A stretch of DNA of 57,690 bases from Bacteroidales bacterium UBA4293 (GCA_002395835.1 DGVD01000005.1:1-57690); one strand, 5' to 3'. Counted from the stretch's first letter, positions 41,793 through 50,321 are shown. Translations and numbers: made by a program. The notes: generated from the sequence alone by a model not told the origin.

Positions 41793-42365
41793 ATGAAGAA
41801 AAAAGGAAAACTGATTATCTTTTCTGCGCCTTCCGGCTCTGGAAAGTCTACCATCATCAACTATCTGATGAAGCAGGATCTGCATCTGCATTTCTCTATC
41901 TCTGCCACCAGTCGTGCACCCCGTGGCACAGAACAGAATGGTGTGGAGTATTTCTTCCTCACTCCAGAGGAATTCCGCCAGAAGATAGCCAATGATGAAT
42001 TCGTGGAATATGAGGAAGTGTACACAGATAAATTCTATGGCACACTGAAATCACAAGTGGAGAATCAGTTGAAGGAAGGTCAGAATGTTATCTTTGATGT
42101 AGACGTGAAAGGTGGGTGCAACATCAAGAAGTTCTATGGTAAGCGGGCTCTGTCCTTGTTTATCATGCCTCCATCCATCGAAGAACTGCGCAGAAGGCTG
42201 GAAGGCCGGGGAACAGATACCCAGGAAGTGATTGAGAGCCGCTTGGAAAAAGCTAGCTATGAAATCACTTTTGCTCCTAAATTCGATAAAGTGGTGGTCA
42301 ATGACGACTTGGAAACGGCTCAAGCCGAGGCTTTGGCCATTGTGAAAGAATTCTTGAACAAGTAA
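41793..42365 (+). CDS. gmk: Guanylate kinase
   Basis: Phosphorylates GMP to GDP. The 190-residue protein has the P-loop IFSAPSGSGKST near the N-terminus and the GMP-binding segments TSRAPRGTEQNGVEYFF and YEEVYTDKFYGT. The lid/LID-arginine region SLFIMPPSIEELRRRLEGRG is also present. Length is typical for bacterial Gmk. It lies 18 bases after yicC and nine before nadD. Confidence 0.98.
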   Translation: MKKKGKLIIFSAPSGSGKSTIINYLMKQDLHLHFSISATSRAPRGTEQNGVEYFFLTPEEFRQKIANDEFVEYEEVYTDKFYGTLKSQVENQLKEGQNVIFDVDVKGGCNIKKFYGKRALSLFIMPPSIEELRRRLEGRGTDTQEVIESRLEKASYEITFAPKFDKVVVNDDLETAQAEALAIVKEFLNK

Positions 42366-42374
42366 ATCTGTCCC

Positions 42375-42956
42375 ATGATTAAGACGGCGCTCTTTGGAGG
42401 TTCTTTCAATCCTATCCATAACGGGCATCTGGCTTTAGCCAAGACGCTCTGCAAGCAGGAAAAACTGGATGAATTCTGGTTCATGGTCAGTCCCATGAAT
42501 CCGTTCAAACAAAACATGGAACTTCTGGACGATGAGAAGCGTCTGGAACTGGTCAAACTGGCCATTGGAAGGAACAAGCGGCTTGTAGCCTGTGATTTTG
42601 AATTCAGTTTACCTAAACCTTCCTATACCTACCACACACTGCTGGCCATGAAAGAGGCTTACCCCGACCGACAGTTTATCCTCATTATCGGTGGGGACAA
42701 TTGGCTGAAATTCCCTCATTGGTACAAGTCGGAAGAAATCCTGCAGATGGTTCAGGTTTGGGTATACCCTCGTCCTGGCTATGAGATAGAAGACACCTCC
42801 CTTCCTGAGAACGTCAAGATTGTTCAAGCTCCGCTCTACGATTACAGTTCCACCGATGTGCGCAATGCCATTCGGGAAGGCAAAGATGCCTCTTCCATGC
42901 TACCAACAGCCGTATGGAAAAAAATTCAACAAGAAAAATTATATTTCGACCTATGA
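42375..42956 (+). CDS. nadD: Nicotinate-nucleotide adenylyltransferase
   Basis: Adenylates nicotinate mononucleotide to deamido-NAD in NAD synthesis. The 193-residue protein begins MIKTALFGGSFNPIHNGHLA, containing the nucleotidyltransferase HxGH-type motif. It ends with YSSTDVRNAIREG, the ISSTxxR-type motif. Length is standard. Its TGA overlaps the ATG of the MORN gene (ATGA). NadK, which uses the resulting NAD, is encoded elsewhere in the window (10544-11446). Confidence 0.97.
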   Translation: MIKTALFGGSFNPIHNGHLALAKTLCKQEKLDEFWFMVSPMNPFKQNMELLDDEKRLELVKLAIGRNKRLVACDFEFSLPKPSYTYHTLLAMKEAYPDRQFILIIGGDNWLKFPHWYKSEEILQMVQVWVYPRPGYEIEDTSLPENVKIVQAPLYDYSSTDVRNAIREGKDASSMLPTAVWKKIQQEKLYFDL

Positions 42957-43573
42957 AAAAAAGTCTGCTACTGGTTTTCTTCTGCCTAGCTGCTTTGTCC
43001 AGCTTTGCTCAGAAAACACCGCTGGAAAAATATTACATCATACCAGAGCTCTACGAGGATCTTTACAACCGATATACGAACAATTTCGTCGTCAGGAGGC
43101 TTCCTTCTAGTAGAGGGTATTATTTCGGGCAGATTTCAGACGACAACCAACTGGAAGGATATGCCAGCTATGAAGGTTTGGAGGGAGGAACTATCATTGG
43201 CCAGTATTATAGAGGTGCCCTGCTGTTTGGCATAACCATGACCCGCGAAATCATCAATGTAGGAACGAAGGATTACTATGCCAGCTACAGCTCCACCACA
43301 GGTGAACTGCTGGGTGTGAACAAGGATGGAGTCTTCCGCCGGGCCACCCCTGAAGAGGCTAAAGAATATATGTATGCGCAGATGACCTATGCCAACGGCG
43401 ACAAATATGTAGGTGAAATCTGGAAGGGGAAACGTCACGGCTATGGGGTCTACTATTTCCAGAATGGCGGTTTCTGGTATGGGCCATTTCATGACAACAA
43501 CCAAACCGGTTATGGAGCACTTTTCACCAACGAGGGGAAGATGCGTGTGGGCAAGTGGGATGGAATACGGTAG
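42953..43573 (+). CDS. Secreted MORN-repeat protein
   Basis: A 206-residue exported protein. The signal peptide is MKKSLLLVFFCLAALSSFAQ. The first part of the mature protein has no recognised domain. The C-terminal 60 residues contain MORN-type repeats, seen as YANGDKYVGEIWKGKRHGYG followed by NGGFWYGPFHDNNQTGYG. MORN repeats in bacterial envelope proteins have no single function. The longer open frame to 42914 runs inside nadD; the ATG at 42953, overlapping the nadD stop, gives the signal peptide at the right place. It lies three bases before menA. Confidence 0.82.
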   Translation: MKKSLLLVFFCLAALSSFAQKTPLEKYYIIPELYEDLYNRYTNNFVVRRLPSSRGYYFGQISDDNQLEGYASYEGLEGGTIIGQYYRGALLFGITMTREIINVGTKDYYASYSSTTGELLGVNKDGVFRRATPEEAKEYMYAQMTYANGDKYVGEIWKGKRHGYGVYYFQNGGFWYGPFHDNNQTGYGALFTNEGKMRVGKWDGIR

Positions 43574-43576
43574 TAA

Positions 43577-44506
43577 ATGAAAGAAGTCAGAACAAATTCC
43601 ACAAAAGCCTGGCTGTTGGCAGCCCGGCCTAAAACCCTAACTGGCGCAGCTGTGCCTGTGATGGTAGGCCTGGCATTGGCATGGGCGGATTGGAGCCATT
43701 TCTATCCAAACATTTCGCCTACTTTCCTCTGCAACGGCATACCTGCCATTCTCTGCATGCTCTTTGCTTTTGCCATGCAAATCGACGCCAATTTCATCAA
43801 CGATTATTTTGATTGCATCAAAGGAAGCGACCGAGAAGACCGGCTAGGTCCCAAACGAGCATGTGCTGAAGGCTGGATTACCCTGACAGCTATGAAAAAA
43901 GGCATTGCCTTAACTACTGTCTTGGCATGCCTCATTGGCTTACCTCTCATCCTTTATGGAGGTCCAACCATGATTCTAGTAGGTCTGCTTTGTATTATCT
44001 TTGCTTTCCTTTATACCACGTCGCTGTCCTATCTTGGTGCCGGCGATATCCTAGTCATAGTCTTCTTTGGCTTCATACCTACCTGCATTACCTATTACAT
44101 CCAGATTCAGTCCATGACTTTGGAATGCCTGGCTGCCGGACTTGCAGTAGGATTGGTCACGGACAATCTGCTCATGACAAACAATTTCAGAGACAGGGAG
44201 CAAGATCGTATCAGCGGGAAAAGGACCCTGGTGGTACATCTGGGAGAAACCTGGGCCAAGTATCTTTATCTAGGCATAGGCTTTGCCGCTACCCTTATCT
44301 GCCTTGTCTTCCTAGCCAGTGGAAAATGGCCTGCAGCCGTACTGCCCTGGGCCTACCTGGTGGTTCACATCTCCACTTGGAAGAAAATGGTGCGAATCAA
44401 CTATGGTAGGGAGTTGAACATCATCTTAGGTGAAAGTGCCCGAAACATTTTCATTTTTGGACTGCTACTCACCATAGGAATTGTTCTTTCAGTCTTTCTC
44501 AATTAA
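43577..44506 (+). CDS. menA: 1,4-dihydroxy-2-naphthoate polyprenyltransferase MenA
   Basis: Integral-membrane UbiA-family enzyme that attaches the polyprenyl tail to dihydroxynaphthoate to form demethylmenaquinone. The 309-residue protein has the first aspartate-rich motif NDYFDCIKGSDREDRLGP and the second, TNNFRDREQDRISGKRTL. Eight or nine hydrophobic segments are seen. The N-terminus AWLLAARPKTLTGAAVPV fits MenA rather than UbiA. It closes the yicC operon, and its last 18 bases overlap the 3' end of ispF, which converges on it. Confidence 0.94.
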   Translation: MKEVRTNSTKAWLLAARPKTLTGAAVPVMVGLALAWADWSHFYPNISPTFLCNGIPAILCMLFAFAMQIDANFINDYFDCIKGSDREDRLGPKRACAEGWITLTAMKKGIALTTVLACLIGLPLILYGGPTMILVGLLCIIFAFLYTTSLSYLGAGDILVIVFFGFIPTCITYYIQIQSMTLECLAAGLAVGLVTDNLLMTNNFRDREQDRISGKRTLVVHLGETWAKYLYLGIGFAATLICLVFLASGKWPAAVLPWAYLVVHISTWKKMVRINYGRELNIILGESARNIFIFGLLLTIGIVLSVFLN

Positions 44507-44971
44507 TGCCGTAGCATAGGCTGATATACCTTCCTCTCTTCCGGTAAAACCTAGCTTTTCCGATGTAGTGGCTTTGATACTGACCAAGTCCACATCTACC
44601 CCCATAACCTTAGCCAGACACTCCTGAATCTCGGGTATCCGGGCTTTCATCTTGGGTCGTTCAGCGCATACGGTAGCATCAATGTTTCCTACCCTATAGC
44701 CTTTGGTGGCAATCAACTCTATCGTCCGCTTCAGCAGAATCTTACTATCGATGTTTTCAAACTCGTTGCCTTTCGTATCTGGGAAATGATAGCCTATATC
44801 GCGCATATTAGCTGCACCCAGCAAGGCATCGCAGATGGCATGAATCAGCACGTCGGCATCACTGTGGCCCTTCAGGCCTTTCTCATGTTCAAACTTGATG
44901 CCACCCAGCCACAGTTCACGGTTCTCTACCAACTGGTGAACATCGTATCCAAAACCTACTCTTATTTTCAT
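44489..44971 (-). CDS. ispF: 2-C-methyl-D-erythritol 2,4-cyclodiphosphate synthase
   Basis: Cyclises CDP-ME 2-phosphate to MEcPP in the MEP pathway. The 160-residue protein has the zinc-site segments GFGYDVHQL (D10, H12) and GHSDADVLIHAICDALLGA. The C-terminal substrate/trimer segments IKATTSEKLGFTGREEGI are present too. It lies three bases after the FAH-family gene on the minus strand and overlaps menA by 18 bases at the 3' end. Confidence 0.98.
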   Translation of the reverse strand: MKIRVGFGYDVHQLVENRELWLGGIKFEHEKGLKGHSDADVLIHAICDALLGAANMRDIGYHFPDTKGNEFENIDSKILLKRTIELIATKGYRVGNIDATVCAERPKMKARIPEIQECLAKVMGVDVDLVSIKATTSEKLGFTGREEGISAYATALIEKD

Positions 44972-44974
44972 GGT

Positions 44975-45592
44975 CTACCGAATGTAAAAGTCCAACAATT
45001 TCTGCCCTTCCAAATAGCCTTCCAAATGTTGATCCAGAGAAACTGGCCCTACACCCACCGGGGTACCTGTAAACAGGAGGTCACCTATCTTCAAGGTCAT
45101 GAACTGACTAATATAAGTGATGATTTCATCTATCTGGAAAAGCATATCCCCCGTATATCCTTTCTGCACCGTCTGGCCGTCTATATCCAGATGGAAATGC
45201 AAATCCTGCAAATCCTTGAACTGCTCCTTTGGGACGAACTCGCCCAAGGCTGCTGAACCATCAAAACCTTTACTTATCAACCAGGGGTACCCTTTCTCTT
45301 TGGCTTTTTGCTGAAGGTCACGGGCTGTGAAGTCGATGCCCAAAGTTACAGCATCATAATAACGTGAAGCAAATCTCCGGGATATATTCTTACCTAAACG
45401 AGAGATGCGGACTACCAGTTCTGTTTCATAATCCACCCGTTTGGAATAGTCGGGCAAAAAGAAAGGCTTACCTTTCTGTATCACGGCAGAATCCGGTTTC
45501 ATGAAGATGACAGGTTCCTCGCTGTGGACACCCTCACCATGAAGTTCACGGGTATGCTCCGCATAATTCATACCTATAGCCAGAATTTTCAT
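44975..45592 (-). CDS. Fumarylacetoacetate hydrolase family protein
   Basis: A 205-residue single-domain FAH-fold enzyme. The N-terminus MKILAIGMNYAEHTRELHGE and the metal-binding blocks DYETELVVRIS and LGIDFTARDLQ are present. The C-terminal LLFTGTPVGVGPVSLDQHLE is also there. Members act as acylpyruvases, oxaloacetate decarboxylases or isomerases, and the specific activity cannot be told here. No core promoter is recognisable in the 70 bases between it and tsf, so it may depend on readthrough past the tsf terminator or on a non-consensus promoter. It precedes ispF by three bases. Confidence 0.9.
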   Translation of the reverse strand: MKILAIGMNYAEHTRELHGEGVHSEEPVIFMKPDSAVIQKGKPFFLPDYSKRVDYETELVVRISRLGKNISRRFASRYYDAVTLGIDFTARDLQQKAKEKGYPWLISKGFDGSAALGEFVPKEQFKDLQDLHFHLDIDGQTVQKGYTGDMLFQIDEIITYISQFMTLKIGDLLFTGTPVGVGPVSLDQHLEGYLEGQKLLDFYIR

Positions 45593-45605
45593 CGCTGTAT
45601 TGTGG

Positions 45606-45640
45606 AAAAAAGGGTGCCCCTCTTTCGAGAAACACCCTTA
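45606..45640 (-). terminator. Terminator of rplM-rpsI-rpsB-tsf
   Basis: On the minus strand AAGGGTG and CACCCTT form a 7-bp stem with a 16-base loop, followed by six T. It lies 24 bases after the tsf stop and 14 before the FAH-family start. Confidence 0.8.
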
Positions 45641-45663
45641 TAGATAATTTAAATCAAATCAAA

Positions 45664-46656
45664 TTATTCTGCGCGAAGAGTGAAACGCTTGAAGTCGGTT
45701 ACGGTCAAGCCCTTCTCAACGCTCTCCAGATACTGAGCTACATTGATCTTGCTGTCGTCAATGTAAGCCTGGCTCATCAAGCAGTTCTCTTTGAAGAACT
45801 TGTTCAACATACCCATAGCGATGTTATGAATCATCTGCTCTGGCAAGTTTGCAGCCTTCTCCTCAGCTACAGTCTTCTTGATTTCCTTAGCCTTAGCTAC
45901 ATCTTCTGCAGTAATCCAACCCTTACCCATGTTAGACTCCATGTGATCCTCGGTGTCTACGTGTGCAGGATTGATACCAGCCTTCTTCAAAGCTACCTCA
46001 ACAGCCTTGTCAATCTGGTTCTGCTTAGCCTTCTCAATGTCGGTTCTCAACTCAGAATCCTTCACTGACTGAGGAACTGAAGCCTCATCCAGAGCAATAG
46101 GATTCATAGCAGCAACCTGCATTGCTACGTTCTTTGCTACCTGCTCATCTACAGTCTTGTTCAGAGCAACCAAAGTGCAGAGGAAGTTACCGTTCATGTG
46201 GTTGTAAGCTACAACCTGCTCGCCAGTAACGGTCATATAACCATCCAACTCCATCTTCTCACCGGTAACACCAGAACGCTCTACTACTGCATCAGCTACA
46301 GTTCCATTACCCATAGGAAGAGCCTTAACCTCATCCAGAGTCTTGCACTTGTTAGCTACAGCAGCATCGATGATAGCCTTTGCCAAAGCTACGAAGTCAG
46401 CATTCTTAGCCACGAAGTCGGTTTCACACTTCAAAGCAATCATTGCAGCGAAGTTGCCGTCAACCTTTGCCAGAACACAACCCTCAGCAGCTTCACGATC
46501 AGAACGCTTTGCAGCTACAGCCTGACCCTTCTTACGAAGAATCTCGATAGCAGCATCCATATCACCGTTAGCCTCGGTAAGAGCCTTCTTACAATCCATC
46601 AGACCAGCCTGGGTCTTCTGACGAAGTTTATTAATTTCAGCTAATGTAACAGCCAT
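45664..46656 (-). CDS. tsf: Elongation factor Ts
   Basis: Guanine nucleotide exchange factor for EF-Tu. The 330-residue protein opens with LRQKTQAGLMDCKKALTEAN, the TDVPGF-type N-domain in its Bacteroidota form. The core with CETDFVAKNADFVALAK and the C-terminal module AYIDDSKINVAQYLE follow. It is longer than the roughly 280-residue E. coli form, in line with other Bacteroidota. It follows rpsB by 27 bases, the conserved rpsB-tsf pair, and closes the ribosomal protein unit. Confidence 0.97.
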   Translation of the reverse strand: MAVTLAEINKLRQKTQAGLMDCKKALTEANGDMDAAIEILRKKGQAVAAKRSDREAAEGCVLAKVDGNFAAMIALKCETDFVAKNADFVALAKAIIDAAVANKCKTLDEVKALPMGNGTVADAVVERSGVTGEKMELDGYMTVTGEQVVAYNHMNGNFLCTLVALNKTVDEQVAKNVAMQVAAMNPIALDEASVPQSVKDSELRTDIEKAKQNQIDKAVEVALKKAGINPAHVDTEDHMESNMGKGWITAEDVAKAKEIKKTVAEEKAANLPEQMIHNIAMGMLNKFFKENCLMSQAYIDDSKINVAQYLESVEKGLTVTDFKRFTLRAE

Positions 46657-46683
46657 TGTCTTTTTCTTTTTAAAGATGAATAA

Positions 46684-47493
46684 TTAATCTTCTGCAACTG
46701 GAGCTTCAGCTTCAGCCTTCTCTGCACGAGCTCTTGTAGCACCCTTACGTGGAGCCTTCTTTGCTGGAGCAGCCTCACCGGCAGCCTCAACGTCTACCTT
46801 CTCAGCCTTACGCTCCTCGATACCCTCAGCCATAGCACCTACACATGCGTCAAGGATAACCTCGATAGACTTTGTAGCATCGTCGTTTGCTGGAATAACG
46901 AAGTCAACATCGTTAGGGTTAGAATTGGTATCAACGATACCGAATACTGGAATACCCAGACGGTTAGCCTCAGCTACTGCAATATGCTCCTTCATTACAT
47001 CTACAACGAACAATGCAGATGGAAGACGGGTCAGGTCGGCGATAGAACCTAAGTTCTTCTCCAACTTAGCACGCTGACGGGAAATCTGAAGAATCTCACG
47101 CTTTGACAAGTTAGCATAGGTACCATCCTGAGTCAACTTATCAATAGTAGCCATTTTCTTTACAGCCTTACGGATAGTTGGGAAGTTGGTCAACATACCA
47201 CCTGGCCAACGCTCGATAACGTAAGGCATATTGATAGATGCAGCTTTCTCAGCTACAACATCCTTAGCCTGTTTTTTAGTAGCAACAAAAAGAACTTTCT
47301 TGCCAGACTTAGCGATCTGCTTCAAAGCATCAGCAGCCTCATCAATCTTAGCAACAGTCTTATGGAGATCCAGAATATGAATTCCGTTACGCTCCATGAA
47401 AATATAAGGAGCCATAGCTGGGTTCCACTTTCTCTTTAAGTGACCGAAGTGGCAGCCTGCCTCCAATAATGTATCAAAATTTGTTCTTGACAT
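46684..47493 (-). CDS. rpsB: Ribosomal protein uS2
   Basis: 30S subunit protein, 269 residues. It begins MSRTNFDTLLEAGCHFGHLK and has the conserved RWPGGMLTNFPTIRKAV and LPSALFVVDVMKEHIAVAEA segments. The last 40 residues form an extra Lys/Ala/Glu-rich tail (AAPAKKAPRKGATRARAEKA), which is not part of the S2 fold and is likely disordered. A 132-base gap to rpsI contains a candidate structured leader, and no promoter is seen there, so it is probably co-transcribed from rplM. Confidence 0.98.
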   Translation of the reverse strand: MSRTNFDTLLEAGCHFGHLKRKWNPAMAPYIFMERNGIHILDLHKTVAKIDEAADALKQIAKSGKKVLFVATKKQAKDVVAEKAASINMPYVIERWPGGMLTNFPTIRKAVKKMATIDKLTQDGTYANLSKREILQISRQRAKLEKNLGSIADLTRLPSALFVVDVMKEHIAVAEANRLGIPVFGIVDTNSNPNDVDFVIPANDDATKSIEVILDACVGAMAEGIEERKAEKVDVEAAGEAAPAKKAPRKGATRARAEKAEAEAPVAED

Positions 47494-47625
47494 AATTTAA
47501 TTTTTTAATTCGTTTACTTTCTTTTTTGATTTTAAATCCAGCCTCCAGGTAGCCCGCCTTCACAGCGAAGTCCCAGAAGTTTAGATACTAAACAGAATTC
47601 CGCAGTATCCAAGCGCCACTTTAAA
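47494..47625 (-). promoter_or_regulatory. Candidate structured leader of rpsB-tsf
   Basis: On the minus strand GATACT (47609-47604) can pair with AGTATC (47589-47584). Alternatively GTTTAG (47593-47588) pairs with CTAAAC (47584-47579). The two stems share bases, so only one can form at a time. A further stem CTTC/GAAG (47570-47567 with 47561-47558) follows. An S2-binding autoregulatory leader is a reasonable guess by analogy with other rpsB operons. Confidence 0.5.
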
Positions 47626-48012
47626 TTAACGCTTACTGAACTGGAATCTGCGGCGTGCCTTTGGACGTCCTGGCTTCTTACGCTCTACCTCACGAGAATC
47701 GCGGGTAACAAAGCCCTCAGCACGAAGTGCCTTCTTGTCGTCAGCATTGATCTTTACTAATGCGCGAGCAATAGCAAGACGCAAAGCCTGAGACTGACCG
47801 GTGTAACCACCGCCCATCAGGTTCACCTTAATATCATATTTCTCAGCCACGTTCAGTAAGTTCAATGGCTGCTTAACCACATACTGCAGAATAGATGATG
47901 GAAAGTACTCTGCCAAGTCACGCTTGTTAATGGTAATCTTACCAGTACCTTCAGTGACGAATACGCGAGCTACAGCGCTCTTACGTCTTCCTAATGCATT
48001 AACTACTTCCAT
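47626..48012 (-). CDS. rpsI: Ribosomal protein uS9
   Basis: 30S subunit protein, 128 residues. It begins MEVVNALGRRKSAVARVFVT and has the conserved LLNVAEKYDIKVNLMGGGYTG block. The basic tail ends KKPGRPKARRRFQFSKR, in which the terminal Lys-Arg contacts P-site tRNA. It starts five bases after the rplM stop, the universal rplM-rpsI pair. Confidence 0.99.
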   Translation of the reverse strand: MEVVNALGRRKSAVARVFVTEGTGKITINKRDLAEYFPSSILQYVVKQPLNLLNVAEKYDIKVNLMGGGYTGQSQALRLAIARALVKINADDKKALRAEGFVTRDSREVERKKPGRPKARRRFQFSKR

Positions 48013-48017
48013 TGCTA

Positions 48018-48479
48018 TTACTTATAAAGGTTAATATCGATTGTTTTAGGATTCTGTGCCTCCTGCTTGTGCTCAGCACCTGCATATACATACAGATTGT
48101 TCAGCTGACGTGCACCCAGCTTGTTCTTAGGCAACATACCCTTTACTACTCTTTTCAACAACTTCTCAGCACCATTTGGCTTTGCCAAGATGCTTGCAGG
48201 AGTCAACTGCTTCTGACCACTTGGATAACCAGAGAAGGTTATATAAACACGGTCAGTCATTTTCTTGCCAGTCAGCTGAATCTTATCAGCATTGATGATG
48301 ATGACATTGTCACCACAGTCTGCATTTGGGGTAAAGTTTGGCTTATACTTACCACGCAGCAATTTCGCAACTTTAGTACCGAGACGGCCCAAAACCTGAT
48401 CGGTAGCATCCACTACAACCCATTCTTTGGTTGCAGTTTCCTTGTTGACAGAAATGGTCTTGTAACTTAAAGTATCCAC
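48018..48479 (-). CDS. rplM: Ribosomal protein uL13
   Basis: 50S subunit protein, 153 residues. It begins MDTLSYKTISVNKETATKEW and shows VDATDQVLGRLGTKVAKLL and the KAVKGMLP-type segment, here VVKGMLPKNKLGARQLNNL. The initiator is GTG (48479-48477); no in-frame ATG lies nearby upstream. That weaker start together with a structured leader of about 125 bases suggests translational control. It heads the rplM > rpsI > rpsB > tsf unit and has a perfect consensus promoter. Confidence 0.98.
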   Translation of the reverse strand: MDTLSYKTISVNKETATKEWVVVDATDQVLGRLGTKVAKLLRGKYKPNFTPNADCGDNVIIINADKIQLTGKKMTDRVYITFSGYPSGQKQLTPASILAKPNGAEKLLKRVVKGMLPKNKLGARQLNNLYVYAGAEHKQEAQNPKTIDINLYK

Positions 48480-48604
48480 TCTTTTAACGTTTAAAATTAT
48501 TGTTACTAAAAAACTTTTTGCTCAAAAACGCCTGCTAACTCACCTCGGCCAAAGGTGTTAATGCGCTATAATTGAGCTTATTATCTCTTTTTTGATAATA
48601 ATCG
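48480..48604 (-). promoter_or_regulatory. Candidate ribosomal protein leader of rplM
   Basis: The implied transcript starts near 48603 and has two stems before the GTG. The first is TTATTATC/GATAATAA (48601-48594 with 48585-48578), right at the 5' end. The second is AACACCT pairing with AGGTG(A)GTT, with one bulged A, across 48560-48538. It is a plausible L13 autoregulatory element; no covariation test was possible. Confidence 0.45.
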
Positions 48605-48609
48605 GCTTG

Positions 48610-48640
48610 CAAAGATACGGCTTTTTCCTAACCCAGCAAA
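48610..48640 (-). promoter_or_regulatory. Promoter of rplM-rpsI-rpsB-tsf
   Basis: On the minus strand TTTG (48640-48637) and TATCTTTG (48617-48610) are 19 bp apart, a perfect consensus match. Confidence 0.87.
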
Positions 48641-48688
48641 ACAATTTTTGAATATTTTTCTTTACCTTAATATATAGGATAAAACGAA

Positions 48689-48717
48689 TCAGGGCCCACC
48701 TCCTGGGTGAGCCCTGA
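48689..48717 (-). terminator. Hairpin terminator of the dcuB-type gene
   Basis: TCAGGGC (48689-48695) pairs with GCCCTGA (48711-48717), and the stem continues through CACC/GGTG after one mismatch. It lies 35 bases past the stop codon. The following T tract is short and interrupted, so efficiency is uncertain. Confidence 0.65.
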
Positions 48718-48751
48718 CTTATTCTGATGAAGAAATTTCCCTTATAGCAGA

Positions 48752-50122
48752 TTAGTAGATGATCTGAGCTATGATAGAACCTACAATGGTAGAAACAATC
48801 ACGGAAACCAAACCTGGCATCATGAAACTGTGGTTCAAGAGGTACTTACCTATCACCGTGGTACCTGAACGGTCGAAGTTCACCGTGGCAATATCCGATG
48901 GATAGTTTGGAATGAAGAAGTAGCCATATACACTAGGGAGCACACCCAGCAAGACTGGGCCTGAGATTCCTAAAGAATAGGCCAACGGCAACATGGCTAC
49001 TACTACCGCTCCTTGTGAATTGATCAATACGGAAACCGCAAAGAAAGCAAAGGCTATCGTCCAAGGATATGCAGCTACAATATCCTTTAGCCCTTCCTGC
49101 ATCACATCCATATAATTGCTGAAATACGTATCGGCCAACCAGGCAATACCATAAATGGCTACCACTGCCACCATTCCTGATTGCCATACGGCACCACTCA
49201 CGGCTTTCTTAGGTTGAGCTTGAGCACAGATAATCATAAAGGCAGCGGCCGCTATCATCACAATCTGAATGATGATATTCATGGCCAAAGGTCTTACTAT
49301 AGGGTTACCTGCATCGTCCAAACTGCCGGTAGGGAATTTAGGGCGGATGTCAAAACCTGCAATCTGGCAGAGAGAAACAATGACAATACACAGAATGGCA
49401 ATAAGGAAAATATAGACTGAAAGCTTAGCAGGCTTGCTCACTTCCTTATCCAGCATGGTAGCCGTATTACCATACATGTAACGGTACATTTCAGGGTCTT
49501 TCAATCGAGCCTGGAACTTAGGATCCTTATCTAGGTCCAAACCCCTCTTATAAGAACATGCAGCTGCTGCCATCAAACCACAGAGACAAGCCGGTATTGT
49601 AATGGCAATAACCTGAAGGTTGTTCACATCGAACCCATTCTCTACGGAGATAATCACAAAGGAAGCCACTGCCGCTGCAATAGGAGAACAAGTAATACCT
49701 ACCTGCGATGCCACCGAAGCAACACCGCACGGGCGCTCCGGACGGATACCTTTCTTTAGCGAAATATCACAGATAATCGGCATCAGCGTATAAACCACAT
49801 GGCCTGTACCTACCAATACCGTCAGGAAGAATGTAGACAAAGGAGCCAGGAAGGTAATATGCTGCGGATGCTTACGCAAGACCCTCTCTGCTATCTGAAT
49901 CATCCAGTCCATACCTCCGGCTGCCTGAAGCATACCTGCACAGGTAACGGCAGCTATAATAATGTATATAACGTCGGTAGGAGGTGTTCCTGGCTTCATC
50001 TGAAAACAGAATACCAAGATAGCCAAGCCTATACCAGATATGGCACCTAGAGCCAGGCTACCGTAACGAGAGCCTACATATAAGGCCAACAGCACAATGA
50101 TAAGCTGCAAAATCATCAACAT
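48752..50122 (-). CDS. Anaerobic C4-dicarboxylate transporter, DcuA/DcuB family
   Basis: Inner-membrane exchanger for fumarate, malate, aspartate and succinate under anaerobic conditions. The 456-residue protein has 10-12 hydrophobic segments. Family blocks are GHVVYTLMPIICDISLKKGI, RPERPCGVASVASQVGITCS and FFIPNYPSDIATVNFDRSGT. Both DcuA and DcuB share these, so the subtype is left open. It would fit the fumarate-respiring, succinate-producing metabolism of Bacteroidales. Two Met codons near the start (50122 and 50116) are both possible. It is a single-gene unit. Confidence 0.93.
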   Translation of the reverse strand: MLMILQLIIVLLALYVGSRYGSLALGAISGIGLAILVFCFQMKPGTPPTDVIYIIIAAVTCAGMLQAAGGMDWMIQIAERVLRKHPQHITFLAPLSTFFLTVLVGTGHVVYTLMPIICDISLKKGIRPERPCGVASVASQVGITCSPIAAAVASFVIISVENGFDVNNLQVIAITIPACLCGLMAAAACSYKRGLDLDKDPKFQARLKDPEMYRYMYGNTATMLDKEVSKPAKLSVYIFLIAILCIVIVSLCQIAGFDIRPKFPTGSLDDAGNPIVRPLAMNIIIQIVMIAAAAFMIICAQAQPKKAVSGAVWQSGMVAVVAIYGIAWLADTYFSNYMDVMQEGLKDIVAAYPWTIAFAFFAVSVLINSQGAVVVAMLPLAYSLGISGPVLLGVLPSVYGYFFIPNYPSDIATVNFDRSGTTVIGKYLLNHSFMMPGLVSVIVSTIVGSIIAQIIY

Positions 50123-50160
50123 AGTGGTGTGTGTGTTTTAAAGGTTAACTAATGTAGCTA

Positions 50161-50168
50161 CAAAAATA
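50161..50168 (-). promoter_or_regulatory. Possible -7 box of the Dcu transporter gene
   Basis: On the minus strand TATTTTTG fits TAnnTTTG, 38 bases before the ATG. No TTTG lies at 19-21 bp; the closest candidate is TTCG at 16 bp. The stretch is A/T-rich, so chance is possible. Confidence 0.35.
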
Positions 50169-50287
50169 ATAAAAAAAATAATACCGAACTATCTTTAGGA
50201 CTTAAAAAGATTGTTAATGAGGGGAAAGTATATACCCTGGCATAGTTATTTGATTTTAAATAACACGGAGATTTCAAGATTTTGCAC

Positions 50288-50295
50288 TATATTTG
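50288..50295 (+). promoter_or_regulatory. -7 box of the coiled-coil/ABC transporter unit
   Basis: TATATTTG matches TAnnTTTG and lies 26 bases before the ATG at 50322. No -33 TTTG is found at the usual spacing. Confidence 0.55.
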
Positions 50296-50321
50296 CACCC
50301 AAATTAATAATGTAAAAGGAA

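Noticed and set aside
41271..41891. 206-codon minus-strand open frame across yicC and gmk
   Set aside because: It is antisense to two well-conserved genes and resembles no known protein.
48689..48717. A CCACC...GGGTG hairpin as a third copy of the regulator operator
   Set aside because: It lies downstream of the Dcu transporter stop, has a mismatched longer stem continuing into CAGGGC/GCCCTG, and does not keep the AAAT centre. It is better explained as a terminator.
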